Origin: Natronoarchaeum rubrum
GTDB taxonomy: Archaea > Halobacteriota > Halobacteria > Halobacteriales > Natronoarchaeaceae
Direction of reading: 5' to 3'
Length of the DNA: 64,000 nt
Assembly: GCF_024494695.1 (NCBI RefSeq)
Contig: NZ_JANHDP010000001.1
Location: 124,001 to 188,000, forward strand
The position numbers and the translations under genes were made by a program. Under the pieces are notes generated by a model. The model was not told the origin of the DNA and searched no databases. It saw only the letters and a list, made by a program, of their open reading frames with translations. The first letter of the stretch is position 1. Each line of letters begins with the position of its first letter. This document shows positions 10,045-21,501 of this stretch, piece after piece.

Positions 10045-10863
10045 ATGGCTCTACACGACCGCACCGGGGGTCCTTCCGTGCCCTCTCTCGGGGAGTGGGC
10101 CGCGACCGGGATCGGGTTCGTCGTCGCGCTCGTCGGCGTGATGTACGTCGTCGCGTCGCCGGACCCCTTCGAGCAGTGGTGGATCGAACTCGCTGCGGCG
10201 GGCGCCATGCCCGCCGTGTTGATGTACGGCGGCTACTGGCTCGCCACGAACGACTTCGACCAGACCGAGGTGTACACGGTCGCTCAGGGATGGTTCGTCG
10301 GCGTCGTCGCGCTCAGCGTCGTCGCCGGCTGGGCGGTCGTTGCGGCCCGGCCGGGCGAGCGAATCGTCGTCGAGTCGCTGTTCCATCTCGTCTCGGTCGC
10401 CTCGGCCGGCGCCGTGCTCGGGCTCGCGTTCGGCCTGCACACGACCCGGCTCACCGAGCAGTTCGGCGCTTCGGCAGCGGCGTCCGACGTGGACACGACC
10501 GGCGACGACGCCACGTCGTCAGCGCGGGCCGCCGCCACGCCGAGCGCGGCGGCGTCAGCGGACGCCGATGCGACGGCCGAGCGGACCGGGATCGAGTCGC
10601 TACTCGACGATCGCTCGATCGCCGACGATCGGCGCCGACGCGTGGTGCGGGCGCTCGCCGAGCGCGACGCGGTCGCCGTCTCCCCGGGAGACATCGCCGC
10701 CGACCTCGAATCGGAGTGGGCGGCACGCAACCGCGCGGCGATCGCCGCCGAGTTGCACCACGTCCACCTGCCGAAACTCGACGACGCCGGCGTCGTCGAG
10801 TACGACGCCGAGGCGACGACGGCGCGGCTTCGCGACGACGATCGGGCCGCCGTCGTCAAGTAG
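10045..10863 (+). CDS. Membrane protein with C-terminal DUF7344-like winged-helix domain
   Basis: A 272-residue protein with four predicted membrane helices (about residues 15-135), an Ala/Asp-rich flexible linker (140-185), and a soluble C-terminal domain (about 190-272). That domain resembles the haloarchaeal DUF7344 HTH-like fold: RRRRVVRALAERD, ELHHVHLPKLDDAGVVEYD. The same HVHLPKL-type signature occurs in the soluble protein at 54822-55157. The combination suggests a membrane-anchored regulator. The ATG at 10045 is preferred; an in-frame ATG ten codons upstream (10015) is possible. The function is unknown. Confidence 0.75.
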   Translation: MALHDRTGGPSVPSLGEWAATGIGFVVALVGVMYVVASPDPFEQWWIELAAAGAMPAVLMYGGYWLATNDFDQTEVYTVAQGWFVGVVALSVVAGWAVVAARPGERIVVESLFHLVSVASAGAVLGLAFGLHTTRLTEQFGASAAASDVDTTGDDATSSARAAATPSAAASADADATAERTGIESLLDDRSIADDRRRRVVRALAERDAVAVSPGDIAADLESEWAARNRAAIAAELHHVHLPKLDDAGVVEYDAEATTARLRDDDRAAVVK

Positions 10864-10959
10864 TCGGCGTCCGACCGCATCGCAGAATAGCTCTGTCCTG
10901 ACGCTTGCACTGTACCATCTTCCATTTCCGGCCGCCGATCGTCGACCGGACTCTCGCGC

Positions 10960-11112
10960 TTACAGTCCGTCGTCCTGGCAGCCCTCGCAGATCGTCACGA
11001 CCGCCCGTAGCGCGTTCTCGTCGGCCGACCGCGGCCCGACGTTCACCGGCGTCACCGGAACGTAGCTCCGGCAGTACGCGCACCGTTCGATCGCCTCGCT
11101 CTTCCCGGTCAT
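10960..11112 (-). CDS. Small zinc-finger protein (50 residues)
   Basis: A 50-residue protein with two CxxC pairs, CAYC near residue 11 and CEGC near residue 44, a typical zinc-binding micro-protein layout of haloarchaea. The intervening segment is basic/neutral (VPVTPVNVGPRSADEN). The ATG at 11112 is the only start that gives a compact two-knuckle protein; the longer open frame upstream on this strand is a shadow of Trm56. A TATA-like TTTACACG/ACTTAAAAC stretch lies upstream in the AT-rich 11130-11165. The function is unknown; similar haloarchaeal proteins have been linked to regulation and stress. Confidence 0.75.
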   Translation of the reverse strand: MTGKSEAIERCAYCRSYVPVTPVNVGPRSADENALRAVVTICEGCQDDGL

Positions 11113-11289
11113 TCCACTTGTTCGTGGATAGTTGCCGGGTGTTTTAAGTTTCGTGTAAAGTTTCTTTGGAAATCTGCGGTCGAATAACCTTCGTCCCCGG
11201 CGTTCCGGGCTGCAAGATTCGACCGCCCGGTCCGCTCGGGGCGCCCCGGAAGCGAAACCCCCTAACCTGCGCCGTGCGAGGCCGAACGT

Positions 11290-11835
11290 ATGCACGGGGA
11301 GCCAGCGGTCGCCGTCCTGCGGCTCGGTCACCGGCCGGGGCGCGACGACCGCATGACGACGCACGTCGGACTGACGGCGCGGGCGCTCGGCGCCGACCGG
11401 GCGATCTTCGCCGGCGGGAGCCAGGCCGCCGAGACGGTCCGGGACATCACCGACCGGTTCGGCGGCCCCTTCGAAGCCGAAGTGACCGACTCGCCGAAGG
11501 CGCTCCTGCGGGACTGGGATGGCCGGATCGTCCACCTCACGATGTACGGGGAGCGCGTGCAGGACGTCGAAGACGAGATCAGGAGTTCTCGCGACGACGA
11601 CGGCGAGCCGCTGCTGATCGTCGTCGGCGCCGAGAAGGTGTCGTTCGATGTGTACGAGGCCGCCGACTGGAACGTTGGCGTCACGAACCAGCCCCACTCG
11701 GAGGTCGCCGGGCTGGCCGTCTTCCTGGATCGAATCTTCGAGGGCCGGGAACTCGATCGGGAGTGGGAAGACGCCGACCAGCGGGTCGTCCCGATGGCCA
11801 CCGGGAAGAAAGTCGTCGATCCCGAAGACGAGTAA
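11290..11835 (+). CDS. tRNA (cytidine(56)-2'-O)-methyltransferase, Trm56 family
   Basis: A 181-residue SPOUT-class methyltransferase that 2'-O-methylates C56 in the T-loop of archaeal tRNAs. Characteristic segments are the N-terminal VLRLGHRPGRDDRMTTHV, the mid-protein IVHLTMYGE, and the SAM-binding knot with LLIVVGAEKVS and NVGVTNQPHSEVAGLAVFLDR. Length is normal for the family. It is a monocistronic gene on the plus strand, 62 bases before cbiM. Confidence 0.95.
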   Translation: MHGEPAVAVLRLGHRPGRDDRMTTHVGLTARALGADRAIFAGGSQAAETVRDITDRFGGPFEAEVTDSPKALLRDWDGRIVHLTMYGERVQDVEDEIRSSRDDDGEPLLIVVGAEKVSFDVYEAADWNVGVTNQPHSEVAGLAVFLDRIFEGRELDREWEDADQRVVPMATGKKVVDPEDE

Positions 11836-11896
11836 TCTTCTTTCGGCGCCGTTCGGTTCGGTACGTCTATAGTCAGTCCTGTGAAAGCAACGTGCG

Positions 11897-12535
11897 ATGC
11901 ACACACCTGATGGGTACCTGCACCCGTGGATGGCGGGGGCGTTCCTCGCGCTGGCCGGCGTCGTGCTGTCGGTCGCCGCGACGCGAGCGCGCGACTCGCT
12001 GACCGAGTACCGGATCCAGCTGTTCGGCGTCGTCGCCGCGGCGGTGTTCGCCGCTCAACTGCTCAACTGGCCGATCCCGGGCGGCACGAGCGCCCACTTC
12101 GTCGGCGGCGCGTTCGCCGCGATCGCGCTCGGTCCCCACCTCGGCGCGCTGGCGGTCGCGCTCGTCGTGACGGTCCAGGCACTGGTGTTCGCCGACGGCG
12201 GCGCGCTGGCGCTGGGCGCGAACGTCTGGAACATGGCGATCGTCCAGGCGTACGTCGGCTACGCCGTCTACGCCGCTCTCGCCGACCGCAGCGAACCGCT
12301 CGCGATGGTCGCGGGCGGCTGGGTCGGCATCACGGCCGCGGCGGCGTCCGCGAGCCTCCAGCTCGGCACCGCGCCCGCCTTCGGCGGCGAACTGCTCTCG
12401 GTCGTCGCCGTGATGGTCGGCGGTCACGCCGTCCTCGGCCTCGGTGAGGGGCTGCTCACGCTGGTCGGCTACCGCCTGCTCGCCCGCACCGGCGTCGAGA
12501 CCGGCGAGCGCAGCCCGGAGGGGATCAGCGCGTGA
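11897..12535 (+). CDS. cbiM: CbiM-type substrate-binding membrane subunit of an ECF metal transporter
   Basis: A 212-residue membrane protein of the CbiM/NikM family, the cobalt/nickel S-component. The mature N-terminus MHTPDGYLHPW supplies the His2 metal ligand of the family. About six hydrophobic helices follow, including ALGPHLGALAVAL and GANVWNMAIVQAYVGY. Cobalt uptake would suit the B12-dependent methylmalonyl-CoA mutase just downstream, but nickel is possible. A TATA-like TCTATAG lies about 26 bases upstream. The stop overlaps the next gene (GTGA). The CbiQ and CbiO partners expected next are absent here. Confidence 0.9.
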   Translation: MHTPDGYLHPWMAGAFLALAGVVLSVAATRARDSLTEYRIQLFGVVAAAVFAAQLLNWPIPGGTSAHFVGGAFAAIALGPHLGALAVALVVTVQALVFADGGALALGANVWNMAIVQAYVGYAVYAALADRSEPLAMVAGGWVGITAAAASASLQLGTAPAFGGELLSVVAVMVGGHAVLGLGEGLLTLVGYRLLARTGVETGERSPEGISA

Positions 12536-12843
12536 GCGTCCGCACCGCCGCGGACGACGAGTGGGTCCAGCGTTCGCTGGCCGGCCTGACCGTCATGGTC
12601 CTGCTCGCGCCGGTCTTCGCGTGGGCGGCCGCACGCGTGGGCTACTCCGAACCGATGGAGAACGCCGCCGAAGCGGCGGGCGCGGCCTCGTCCGCCGTCG
12701 CGACGGACGTGAGCCTCCTCTCGGGCTACGCGCTTCCGGGTCTCGGTCCGCACCTCGGGACGCTCGGCGCCGCACTGCTTGGCACCGCGCTGACGCTCGC
12801 GCTCGGCGTCGGCTTCGCCCGGCTGCTCGCGACCGAGAGCTGA
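12532..12843 (+). CDS. CbiN/PDGLE-like small membrane partner of CbiM
   Basis: A 103-residue protein starting with GTG at 12532, overlapping the cbiM stop by four bases. It has an N-terminal membrane helix (about 14-33), a short extracytoplasmic loop with the PDGLE-like glycine/proline-rich LPGLGPHLGTLG, and a second helix (about 78-98). This is the layout of CbiN or the PDGLE domain, the accessory subunit that loads metal onto CbiM. Pairing with cbiM supports the call. A T5 run lies 20 bases after the stop. Confidence 0.8.
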   Translation: MSVRTAADDEWVQRSLAGLTVMVLLAPVFAWAAARVGYSEPMENAAEAAGAASSAVATDVSLLSGYALPGLGPHLGTLGAALLGTALTLALGVGFARLLATES

Positions 12844-12863
12844 CGGACTGACCGTTCGACGAC

Positions 12864-12868
12864 TTTTT
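12864..12868 (+). terminator. T-run after the cbiM operon
   Basis: Five T residues lie 21-25 bases beyond the CbiN-like stop in otherwise GC-rich DNA, consistent with an archaeal T-tract terminator. Confidence 0.35.
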
Positions 12869-12941
12869 CGACGCCTTTCTCCGCGATCGGCCACTCCGTA
12901 CCACCCGAATCTTCATCATTAGCCCGGCAAAACTTGCACCC

Positions 12942-14642
<1,701 letters not shown>

Positions 14643-14741
14643 GCCGGCCGTCTCAGTGCGCTGACGGGCTGGATTCATACGCCTGCGATCGCAGCCTGCC
14701 CCGCCGCCCTCTCCCGGAAATCCAGTCGACCGAGGCCAACG

Positions 14742-14747
14742 TTTATC
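14742..14747 (+). promoter_or_regulatory. TATA-like box of acs
   Basis: TTTATC lies 30-35 bases before the acs ATG at 14777, in otherwise GC-rich sequence, so acs probably has its own start site separate from the mutase gene. Confidence 0.45.
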
Positions 14748-14776
14748 CCCGCGTGCTGTGCACGTGAACGTACGCC

Positions 14777-16756
<1,980 letters not shown>

Positions 16757-16785
16757 TCGGGACCGCTCTCGTTCGGAATCGGCGC

Positions 16786-17067
16786 CTACCGCTTTTCGGA
16801 GAGATAGAACATCGCGAGCAGCGGAACGCCGAGTATCGCGCCGACGGTGAGGCCGCCGTACAGCGCGAACCCGGCCGCCGTCGGCGGGAGACTGATGAAT
16901 CCAAACAGCGTCAGTGACGTCTCGACTTCGGTGAGCACCACCGAGAGGATCGCGCCCATCGTCGCCGTGATCGTGACCAGCGCCAGGTAGAGCCCGATCA
17001 CGAACCGTCGGCCGTTCAGCCCTTCGCCAGCGTCGATCCCCTCGAACGTCGATTCGGCGTCTGTCAC
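16786..17067 (-). CDS. Small two- to three-helix membrane protein (DUF7520-like)
   Basis: A 93-residue membrane protein: a polar N-terminus, then hydrophobic helices near residues 22-46 and 60-85, with a conserved-looking LPPTAAGFALYGGLT loop. It resembles the haloarchaeal DUF7520 family found beside terminal oxidase genes; this is recalled, not searched. A GTG start at 17067 is preferred over the more distant GTG at 17106, because a TATA-like CCTATTCC sits about 28 bases before 17067 and would lie inside the longer version. It is divergent from the tiny membrane ORF at 17128. Confidence 0.65.
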   Translation of the reverse strand: MTDAESTFEGIDAGEGLNGRRFVIGLYLALVTITATMGAILSVVLTEVETSLTLFGFISLPPTAAGFALYGGLTVGAILGVPLLAMFYLSEKR

Positions 17068-17089
17068 GTTCGAACGGTCGGTCCTGGAA

Positions 17090-17102
17090 GGAATAGGCTT
17101 TT
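17090..17102. promoter_or_regulatory. Overlapping divergent TATA-like boxes
   Basis: GAATAGGCTTTT reads as a TATA-like box in both directions: about 28 bases before the GTG at 17067 on the minus strand and about 30 bases before the ATG at 17128 on the plus strand. It is a compact bidirectional promoter that also supports both start choices. Confidence 0.4.
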
Positions 17103-17127
17103 CCACTCGTCGCGCCTGGGTTCTACT

Positions 17128-17214
17128 ATGAGCGAGAAGGAACTGCTCGGGCTCGTGCTCGGCGCGATCGTGACGATGATGTTCCTGACCGGCTTCGTCA
17201 TCGTCCTGAGCTGA
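17128..17214 (+). CDS. Tiny single-span membrane protein (28 residues)
   Basis: A 28-residue open frame starts with ATG (MSEKELLGLVLG), is almost wholly one hydrophobic helix (residues 6-28), and ends LTGFVIVLS. A TATA-like element lies about 30 bases upstream, so it looks leaderless. No database family is recognised. It lies in a cluster of small membrane proteins around coxA, and could be a small oxidase subunit or assembly peptide, as tiny one-helix subunits are known from other heme-copper oxidases; that is inference. Confidence 0.5.
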   Translation: MSEKELLGLVLGAIVTMMFLTGFVIVLS

Positions 17215-17247
17215 CGCCGCGGCGTCGAACCGCCCATTTTCACCGAC

Positions 17248-18402
17248 TCAGAGCAGCGCTCTCGAAACGTGTAGTGCAACGTCCGGATCCACGACGAACA
17301 GGTACGCCGCGAACGCCAGCGCGGGCGCCCAGACCGAGCGCGACCGCTCGTACCCGACGCAGGCGGCGGCTCCGACGACCGCGTAGCTGACGCCACTGGC
17401 GACGAAGCCCGGCGGATACCACCGAAACGCGGAGGCGACGATCAGGGCGAGCGAGACGAGGAGCGCGCTCGCCGACGCCGCAGCGATGGGCGTCGCGACG
17501 GCGTCTCGTCTCTGCTGCAGGATTCGGGTGGCTCGGATGGCGAGCATCGCTGCCAATACTGCCAGAAAGACGACGACAGTAGCGCGCACGACCGTCGGGG
17601 GCGCGTCGACGGTCCGGCTGAACTCGCCGGATCCCCACGCCGTGACGCCGATCAGTGCCGTGACCGCGGCGGTGCCAGCGGCAGTCCCGACGCGATCGCG
17701 CAACTCCTCCTGAACGGCGCCGTTGTACAGGACACCCAGCCCGACGCCGACGCATAGGTTCGGAAGCACCGCGTTCCAGAGCAACTCGCTGATCCGAAGC
17801 TGTGGCTCCGGGGCGAACACGCCGACGAACGTCGGTCGGAAGACGGGGTTCCCGCCGACTTCGAGCGCGACGACCCATCCGACTCCCGCGAGCGCGGCGA
17901 TGAGAATCGTGAGGGCCGCCGCAGGGAGGGCATCGCGCTTCGGAGTTCCGATCCGCAGGTCGATACCGCGACTGCTGGCGTAGAGCAGCCCCGCACCCGC
18001 CGTCACGCCCCCGGCCAAGAGAGAGCCGACGACGTCCCCGGGGAACGCGGGAAGGTCGACAGCGCCGTGCAACAGGTACGCGCCGAACAGGAGCAACATC
18101 GCCGTCGCCCCGGCGAGCGTGAACAGTTCGTGTCGCTCCGGGGCGGTCCGTGTCGGACGCAGGCGACGGCGCGCGGCGTAGGCGGCGCCGAGTACCGTCA
18201 GCCCGAGCGCCGCATACACGACCGCGCCCACCAGCTGCGGAGCGAGTGCGTCCGACAGCAGCCCCCGTGTAGCTTCGAACCCATCTATGACGAGTTCGCC
18301 CAGTAAGCGCGACGCGAGCAACACGATGAATAGCGATCCGTACTCGCGCAGCTCGGGGCCGCTTTCGGCGTCGACCGACCGATGGAGGGCCTGCAGGATC
18401 AT
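17248..18402 (-). CDS. Polytopic membrane protein, weakly CPBP-protease-like
   Basis: A 384-residue protein with about nine to ten hydrophobic helices. It starts at ATG 18402 (MILQALHRS); an in-frame extension to 18546 would overlap the end of coxA and is rejected. A segment near residues 215-245 (NGAVQEELRDRVG) has an EExxR-like pair, as in motif 1 of CPBP intramembrane proteases, but the following histidine motifs are not evident. If related it is probably degenerate or only distantly so. The function is unrecognised. It lies 103 bases downstream of coxA on the same strand, where T-runs suggest separate transcription. Confidence 0.6.
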   Translation of the reverse strand: MILQALHRSVDAESGPELREYGSLFIVLLASRLLGELVIDGFEATRGLLSDALAPQLVGAVVYAALGLTVLGAAYAARRRLRPTRTAPERHELFTLAGATAMLLLFGAYLLHGAVDLPAFPGDVVGSLLAGGVTAGAGLLYASSRGIDLRIGTPKRDALPAAALTILIAALAGVGWVVALEVGGNPVFRPTFVGVFAPEPQLRISELLWNAVLPNLCVGVGLGVLYNGAVQEELRDRVGTAAGTAAVTALIGVTAWGSGEFSRTVDAPPTVVRATVVVFLAVLAAMLAIRATRILQQRRDAVATPIAAASASALLVSLALIVASAFRWYPPGFVASGVSYAVVGAAACVGYERSRSVWAPALAFAAYLFVVDPDVALHVSRALL

Positions 18403-18426
18403 AGTCAGAGTACCCGGCCGTGTGGT

Positions 18427-18473
18427 AAAAAAGTACGTCACGATGGCGGTGATAAAAAGAACCGGAGCAAAAA
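18427..18473 (-). terminator. T-rich terminator of coxA, also holding the TATA box of the downstream gene
   Basis: On the minus strand three T-tracts follow the coxA stop: T5 at 18469-18473, T5 at 18454-18458 and T6 at 18427-18432. This is typical of archaeal intrinsic termination. The last tract (CTTTTTTACC) is also centred 27 bases before the ATG at 18402 and may serve as that gene's TATA element. Confidence 0.5.
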
Positions 18474-18505
18474 CGGATTCCGGACGGTCGAAGCGCGATT
18501 GCCGA

Positions 18506-20332
18506 CTACTCGTCGGCGTCGCCGTCAGCGTCGACAGGCTCTCCACCGTCGGTCGCGACGTCGGCGTCCTCCTCGCCGCCGTCGGTCATCGGGAGGAGCT
18601 TGTTCTCGCCGAACCAGTCCCACTCGCGGCCTTTCATCCCGTGCTCTGCGAGGTCCCACGGGTCGTCGTCGGTGACCTTCGGTCCTTCGAGCCAGGAGGT
18701 CACGAAGTTCCACAGGAAGATCAGCTGGCCGACGAACAGGATGATGGCACCGAACGTGGCGATCTGGTGGAGGTCGGTGAACATGCCCGTCGGGCCGATC
18801 GGGAACTCGTAGTTGGCGTACTTGCGGGGCATGCCGCCGTAGCCCAGCAGGATCATCGCGAAGAACACGACGTTCGTGCCGATCATCGTGAGCCAGAAGT
18901 GCCACTTCGCGAGGGCCTGCTGGTACATCCGGCCGGTGTACAGCGGGAACCAGTAGTACAGGCCCACGAACACCGAGAAGCCGATGGCGCCCATCACGAC
19001 GTAGTGGAAGTGCCCGACCACGTAGTACGTCTCGTGGAGCACCAGGTTGACGGGGGTCGCGGCGAGGAACACGCCGGTGACACCGCCGATGATGAAGTTC
19101 GAGACGAATCCGATGCAAAACAGCATCGGCGCCGTAAGCTTGACCGACCCGTTCCACAGCGTCGTGATCCAGTTGAACGTCTTGACCGCGCTCGGTATGG
19201 CGATCGATAGCGTCACCGCCAGGAACGCCCCCTCGAGGCGCGGATCCATCCCGGAGGCGAACATGTGGTGAGCCCAGACGCCGAACGATAGCACCCCGAT
19301 CGCCAGCGTCGAGTAGACGACGAACTTGAACCCGAACAGCTTACGCCCCGCGAATCTGGGCAGGACGTAGCTGATGATCCCCATCGGGGGCAACACCAGA
19401 ATGTACACTTCGGGGTGACCGAAGAACCAGAACAGGTGCTGCCAGAGGATCGGGCCACCGCCGGCGGGATCGAAGAACAGCGTCCCGAAGTTACGATCCG
19501 CGAGCAACATCAGCAGCGCGCTGCCCAGCAGCGGGAACGCGAACAGGATCAGGCCGGACTGGGTGAGAATCGTCCACGAGAGGATGTCGAGGTTGTGCCA
19601 GCCCACGTCCTCGCCGCGCTCGGTGAAGATGGTCGCGATGAAGTTGATCGCGCCCATCGTCGCCGAGATCCCGGAGAGGTGCAGCCCCAGCATCATCATG
19701 TCCGCCCCAGCGTTGATGACGCCGTTCGGTCCCGCGGGCGTCCCCATCGCCGTGCTCGAGGTCGATAGCGGCGGGTACATCGTCCACGACGTCTGGGCGC
19801 CGGCGACGGCGTCCATGAACGGCGCGAGGAAGAAGCCGCCCCACACCAGCAGTGCGGCCGGCGGGAGCAGCCAGAACGCGATGGCGTTGATCCGCGGGAA
19901 CGCCATGTCGTCCGCGTCGATCAGGATCGGAATGAAGTAGTTCGCGAACGCGGCGATCACGGGCGTCCCGAACAGGAACAGCATCGTGATGCCGTGGCTC
20001 GTCAGCAGGGCGTTGTACGTCGAGGCGCCGATGATCGTCTCGCCCGGGAGGCTGAGCTCCAGTCGCATCAGCATCACGGCGATACCGCCCCACGCGAACG
20101 CGATCACGGCGTACGTTCCGTAGAGCATGCCGATGTCCTTGTGGTCGACCGTCGTCAACCAGCGCAGGATCCCACCCGGTTTCTCCCGATGCCCGTGGGC
20201 CGTCTCGTCGCCGACCCCGCCGCCGCCCGCCGGGGTGTACGAACCCCAGCTCTCGAGGCGCGTCAGCCCCGCGGCGACGGCCAGGAGGAAGGCCCCCATG
20301 AGGACTGTCAGGATTACTTGTCCGTTTACCAT
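18506..20332 (-). CDS. coxA: Heme-copper (aa3-type) terminal oxidase subunit I
   Basis: A 608-residue oxidase catalytic subunit with the usual twelve helices plus an N-terminal extension helix. Heme and CuB ligands are visible in SHGITMLF, GHPEVYILVLPP (His-Tyr cross-link and the Glu of subtype A1), WAHHMFASG and VVGHFHYVVMG. The N-terminal WLTTVDHKDIGMLY motif is canonical. The C-terminal 60 residues are a hydrophilic acidic tail. It reduces oxygen to water and pumps protons. Subunits II and III are about 20 kb away at 40732 and 41607. A TTTAAC box sits about 28 bases upstream of the ATG. Confidence 0.97.
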   Translation of the reverse strand: MVNGQVILTVLMGAFLLAVAAGLTRLESWGSYTPAGGGGVGDETAHGHREKPGGILRWLTTVDHKDIGMLYGTYAVIAFAWGGIAVMLMRLELSLPGETIIGASTYNALLTSHGITMLFLFGTPVIAAFANYFIPILIDADDMAFPRINAIAFWLLPPAALLVWGGFFLAPFMDAVAGAQTSWTMYPPLSTSSTAMGTPAGPNGVINAGADMMMLGLHLSGISATMGAINFIATIFTERGEDVGWHNLDILSWTILTQSGLILFAFPLLGSALLMLLADRNFGTLFFDPAGGGPILWQHLFWFFGHPEVYILVLPPMGIISYVLPRFAGRKLFGFKFVVYSTLAIGVLSFGVWAHHMFASGMDPRLEGAFLAVTLSIAIPSAVKTFNWITTLWNGSVKLTAPMLFCIGFVSNFIIGGVTGVFLAATPVNLVLHETYYVVGHFHYVVMGAIGFSVFVGLYYWFPLYTGRMYQQALAKWHFWLTMIGTNVVFFAMILLGYGGMPRKYANYEFPIGPTGMFTDLHQIATFGAIILFVGQLIFLWNFVTSWLEGPKVTDDDPWDLAEHGMKGREWDWFGENKLLPMTDGGEEDADVATDGGEPVDADGDADE

Positions 20333-20499
20333 GCACGGAAGTCAGGATTGCTTGTTAAAGAAAGGTTCGTCTTTCCACTGCCGAACGTATTCGGTTCGTG
20401 CAATTCGTGTGCCCGCTTACCACGGGTTTGCTGTCGGGTAAACGCGGCAGTGTGAGAACGACGACCGCTCGAACTGTGGACGCTCGACGGCGCGAACGG

Positions 20500-20745
20500 T
20501 CAGTGCTCGTCCTCGCCGTAACGCCGCTCGTCGCGCTCGACAGCCTTTCCGGAGATGTACGTCAGCACCAGCAGCGCGATCAGGATCAGTCCCATGATCG
20601 AGAACTGAAGTGTGCTGAACACCGGGTCGAATCCCCAGGGGTTGGCGAAGATGTACAGCCCGGAGAAAAACACCAGGATGCCCAGCGGGATGATGTTGAC
20701 CGATAGGTCGAGCAGGGCTTCCCGGTCGAACGGTTCGCGTGACAT
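20500..20745 (-). CDS. Small oxidase-associated membrane protein (DUF6684-like)
   Basis: An 81-residue protein: an acidic N-terminus (REPFDREALLDLSVN) then two membrane helices (about 17-35 and 43-64) and a charged tail. The pattern matches the haloarchaeal DUF6684 family, usually encoded next to coxA; this is recalled from genome contexts. It lies 167 bases upstream of coxA on the same strand. The ATG at 20745 removes a non-conserved extension. It is probably a small subunit or assembly protein of the oxidase; that is inference. Confidence 0.7.
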   Translation of the reverse strand: MSREPFDREALLDLSVNIIPLGILVFFSGLYIFANPWGFDPVFSTLQFSIMGLILIALLVLTYISGKAVERDERRYGEDEH

Positions 20746-20831
20746 TACGCGTCGGTTGCGGGGCGGGCCAGAAATAGATTCTGTTTCCAGCCGGTCGCCT
20801 CGCCACTGCGCGACGGCGTCCTCGCGGCACC

Positions 20832-21434
20832 TCACCACTCGATCGCGTCCGGCAGGTCGCCGAACCCGTCGCCGTCGTACCGGTGGGCGGTCCAGCCCGC
20901 GACTCGCGCGCCTTCGACGTCGGCGTCGTCGTCGCCGACCATCGCATACGCGTCGGCGTCGAGGCGGTCTTCGACCTCGCGGAACGGCGCCACGTCGGGC
21001 TTGTGCGCGCCGACCTCGTAGGAGGCGACGAACGCGTCGACGTGCTCGTCCAGCCCGTACGCGTCAAGCTTGTGGCGCTGCCACTCGGGGACGCCGTTGG
21101 TCAGGACGCCGATGCGGAACTCGCGTCCGAGACGTTCGAGGTCCGCGGCGGCGTCCTCGTGGGGCTGGCACATCTCAACTTCGCGTTCGCGCAGTGCCGC
21201 TCGAAGCTCGTCGGGCGCGGCGTCGAGATCCAACTCCGCGAACGCTTCGTAGATCGGGTCGGGCTCGCAACGCTCGAACCGGTCGTAAAACTCGCGGTCG
21301 TATGCTTCCAGAGCTCCTTCGGGAACCTCGGCGACGACGTCGGTGATGGCGTCTCGGAGTACGCCGCCGTAGTCGCGTGTGAAATGCAGCAACGTACCGT
21401 CGAGGTCGAAAACGATCGCTCGCTCGGCGCTCAT
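20832..21434 (-). CDS. HAD-superfamily hydrolase
   Basis: A 200-residue haloacid dehalogenase-like phosphatase. Motif I is FDLDGTLLHF (residues 9-18), motif II is VLTNGVPEWQ, motif III is the Lys in GAHKPD, and motif IV is MVGDDDADVEGA. A small helical cap lies between motifs I and II (C1 type), as in phosphoglycolate phosphatase or PPi phosphatase-like enzymes. The substrate is unknown. It sits among the coxA-linked genes but has its own likely general metabolic role. Confidence 0.9.
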   Translation of the reverse strand: MSAERAIVFDLDGTLLHFTRDYGGVLRDAITDVVAEVPEGALEAYDREFYDRFERCEPDPIYEAFAELDLDAAPDELRAALREREVEMCQPHEDAAADLERLGREFRIGVLTNGVPEWQRHKLDAYGLDEHVDAFVASYEVGAHKPDVAPFREVEDRLDADAYAMVGDDDADVEGARVAGWTAHRYDGDGFGDLPDAIEW

Positions 21435-21501
21435 CGTAGTCGAGAACGATCGTGTCGGTGCAATAAGATGTCGGTTGGCAGAACGGATTGAATCGCCCCG
21501 C

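Noticed and set aside
17068..17106. Extended GTG start at 17106 for the DUF7520-like gene
   Set aside because: The promoter-like box falls inside the extension, and the extra residues are basic and Ser/Pro-rich with no conserved look.
18403..18546. N-terminal extension of the membrane protein gene at 17248 into coxA
   Set aside because: It would overlap the coxA tail, and the T-run/TATA arrangement at 18427-18473 sits within it.
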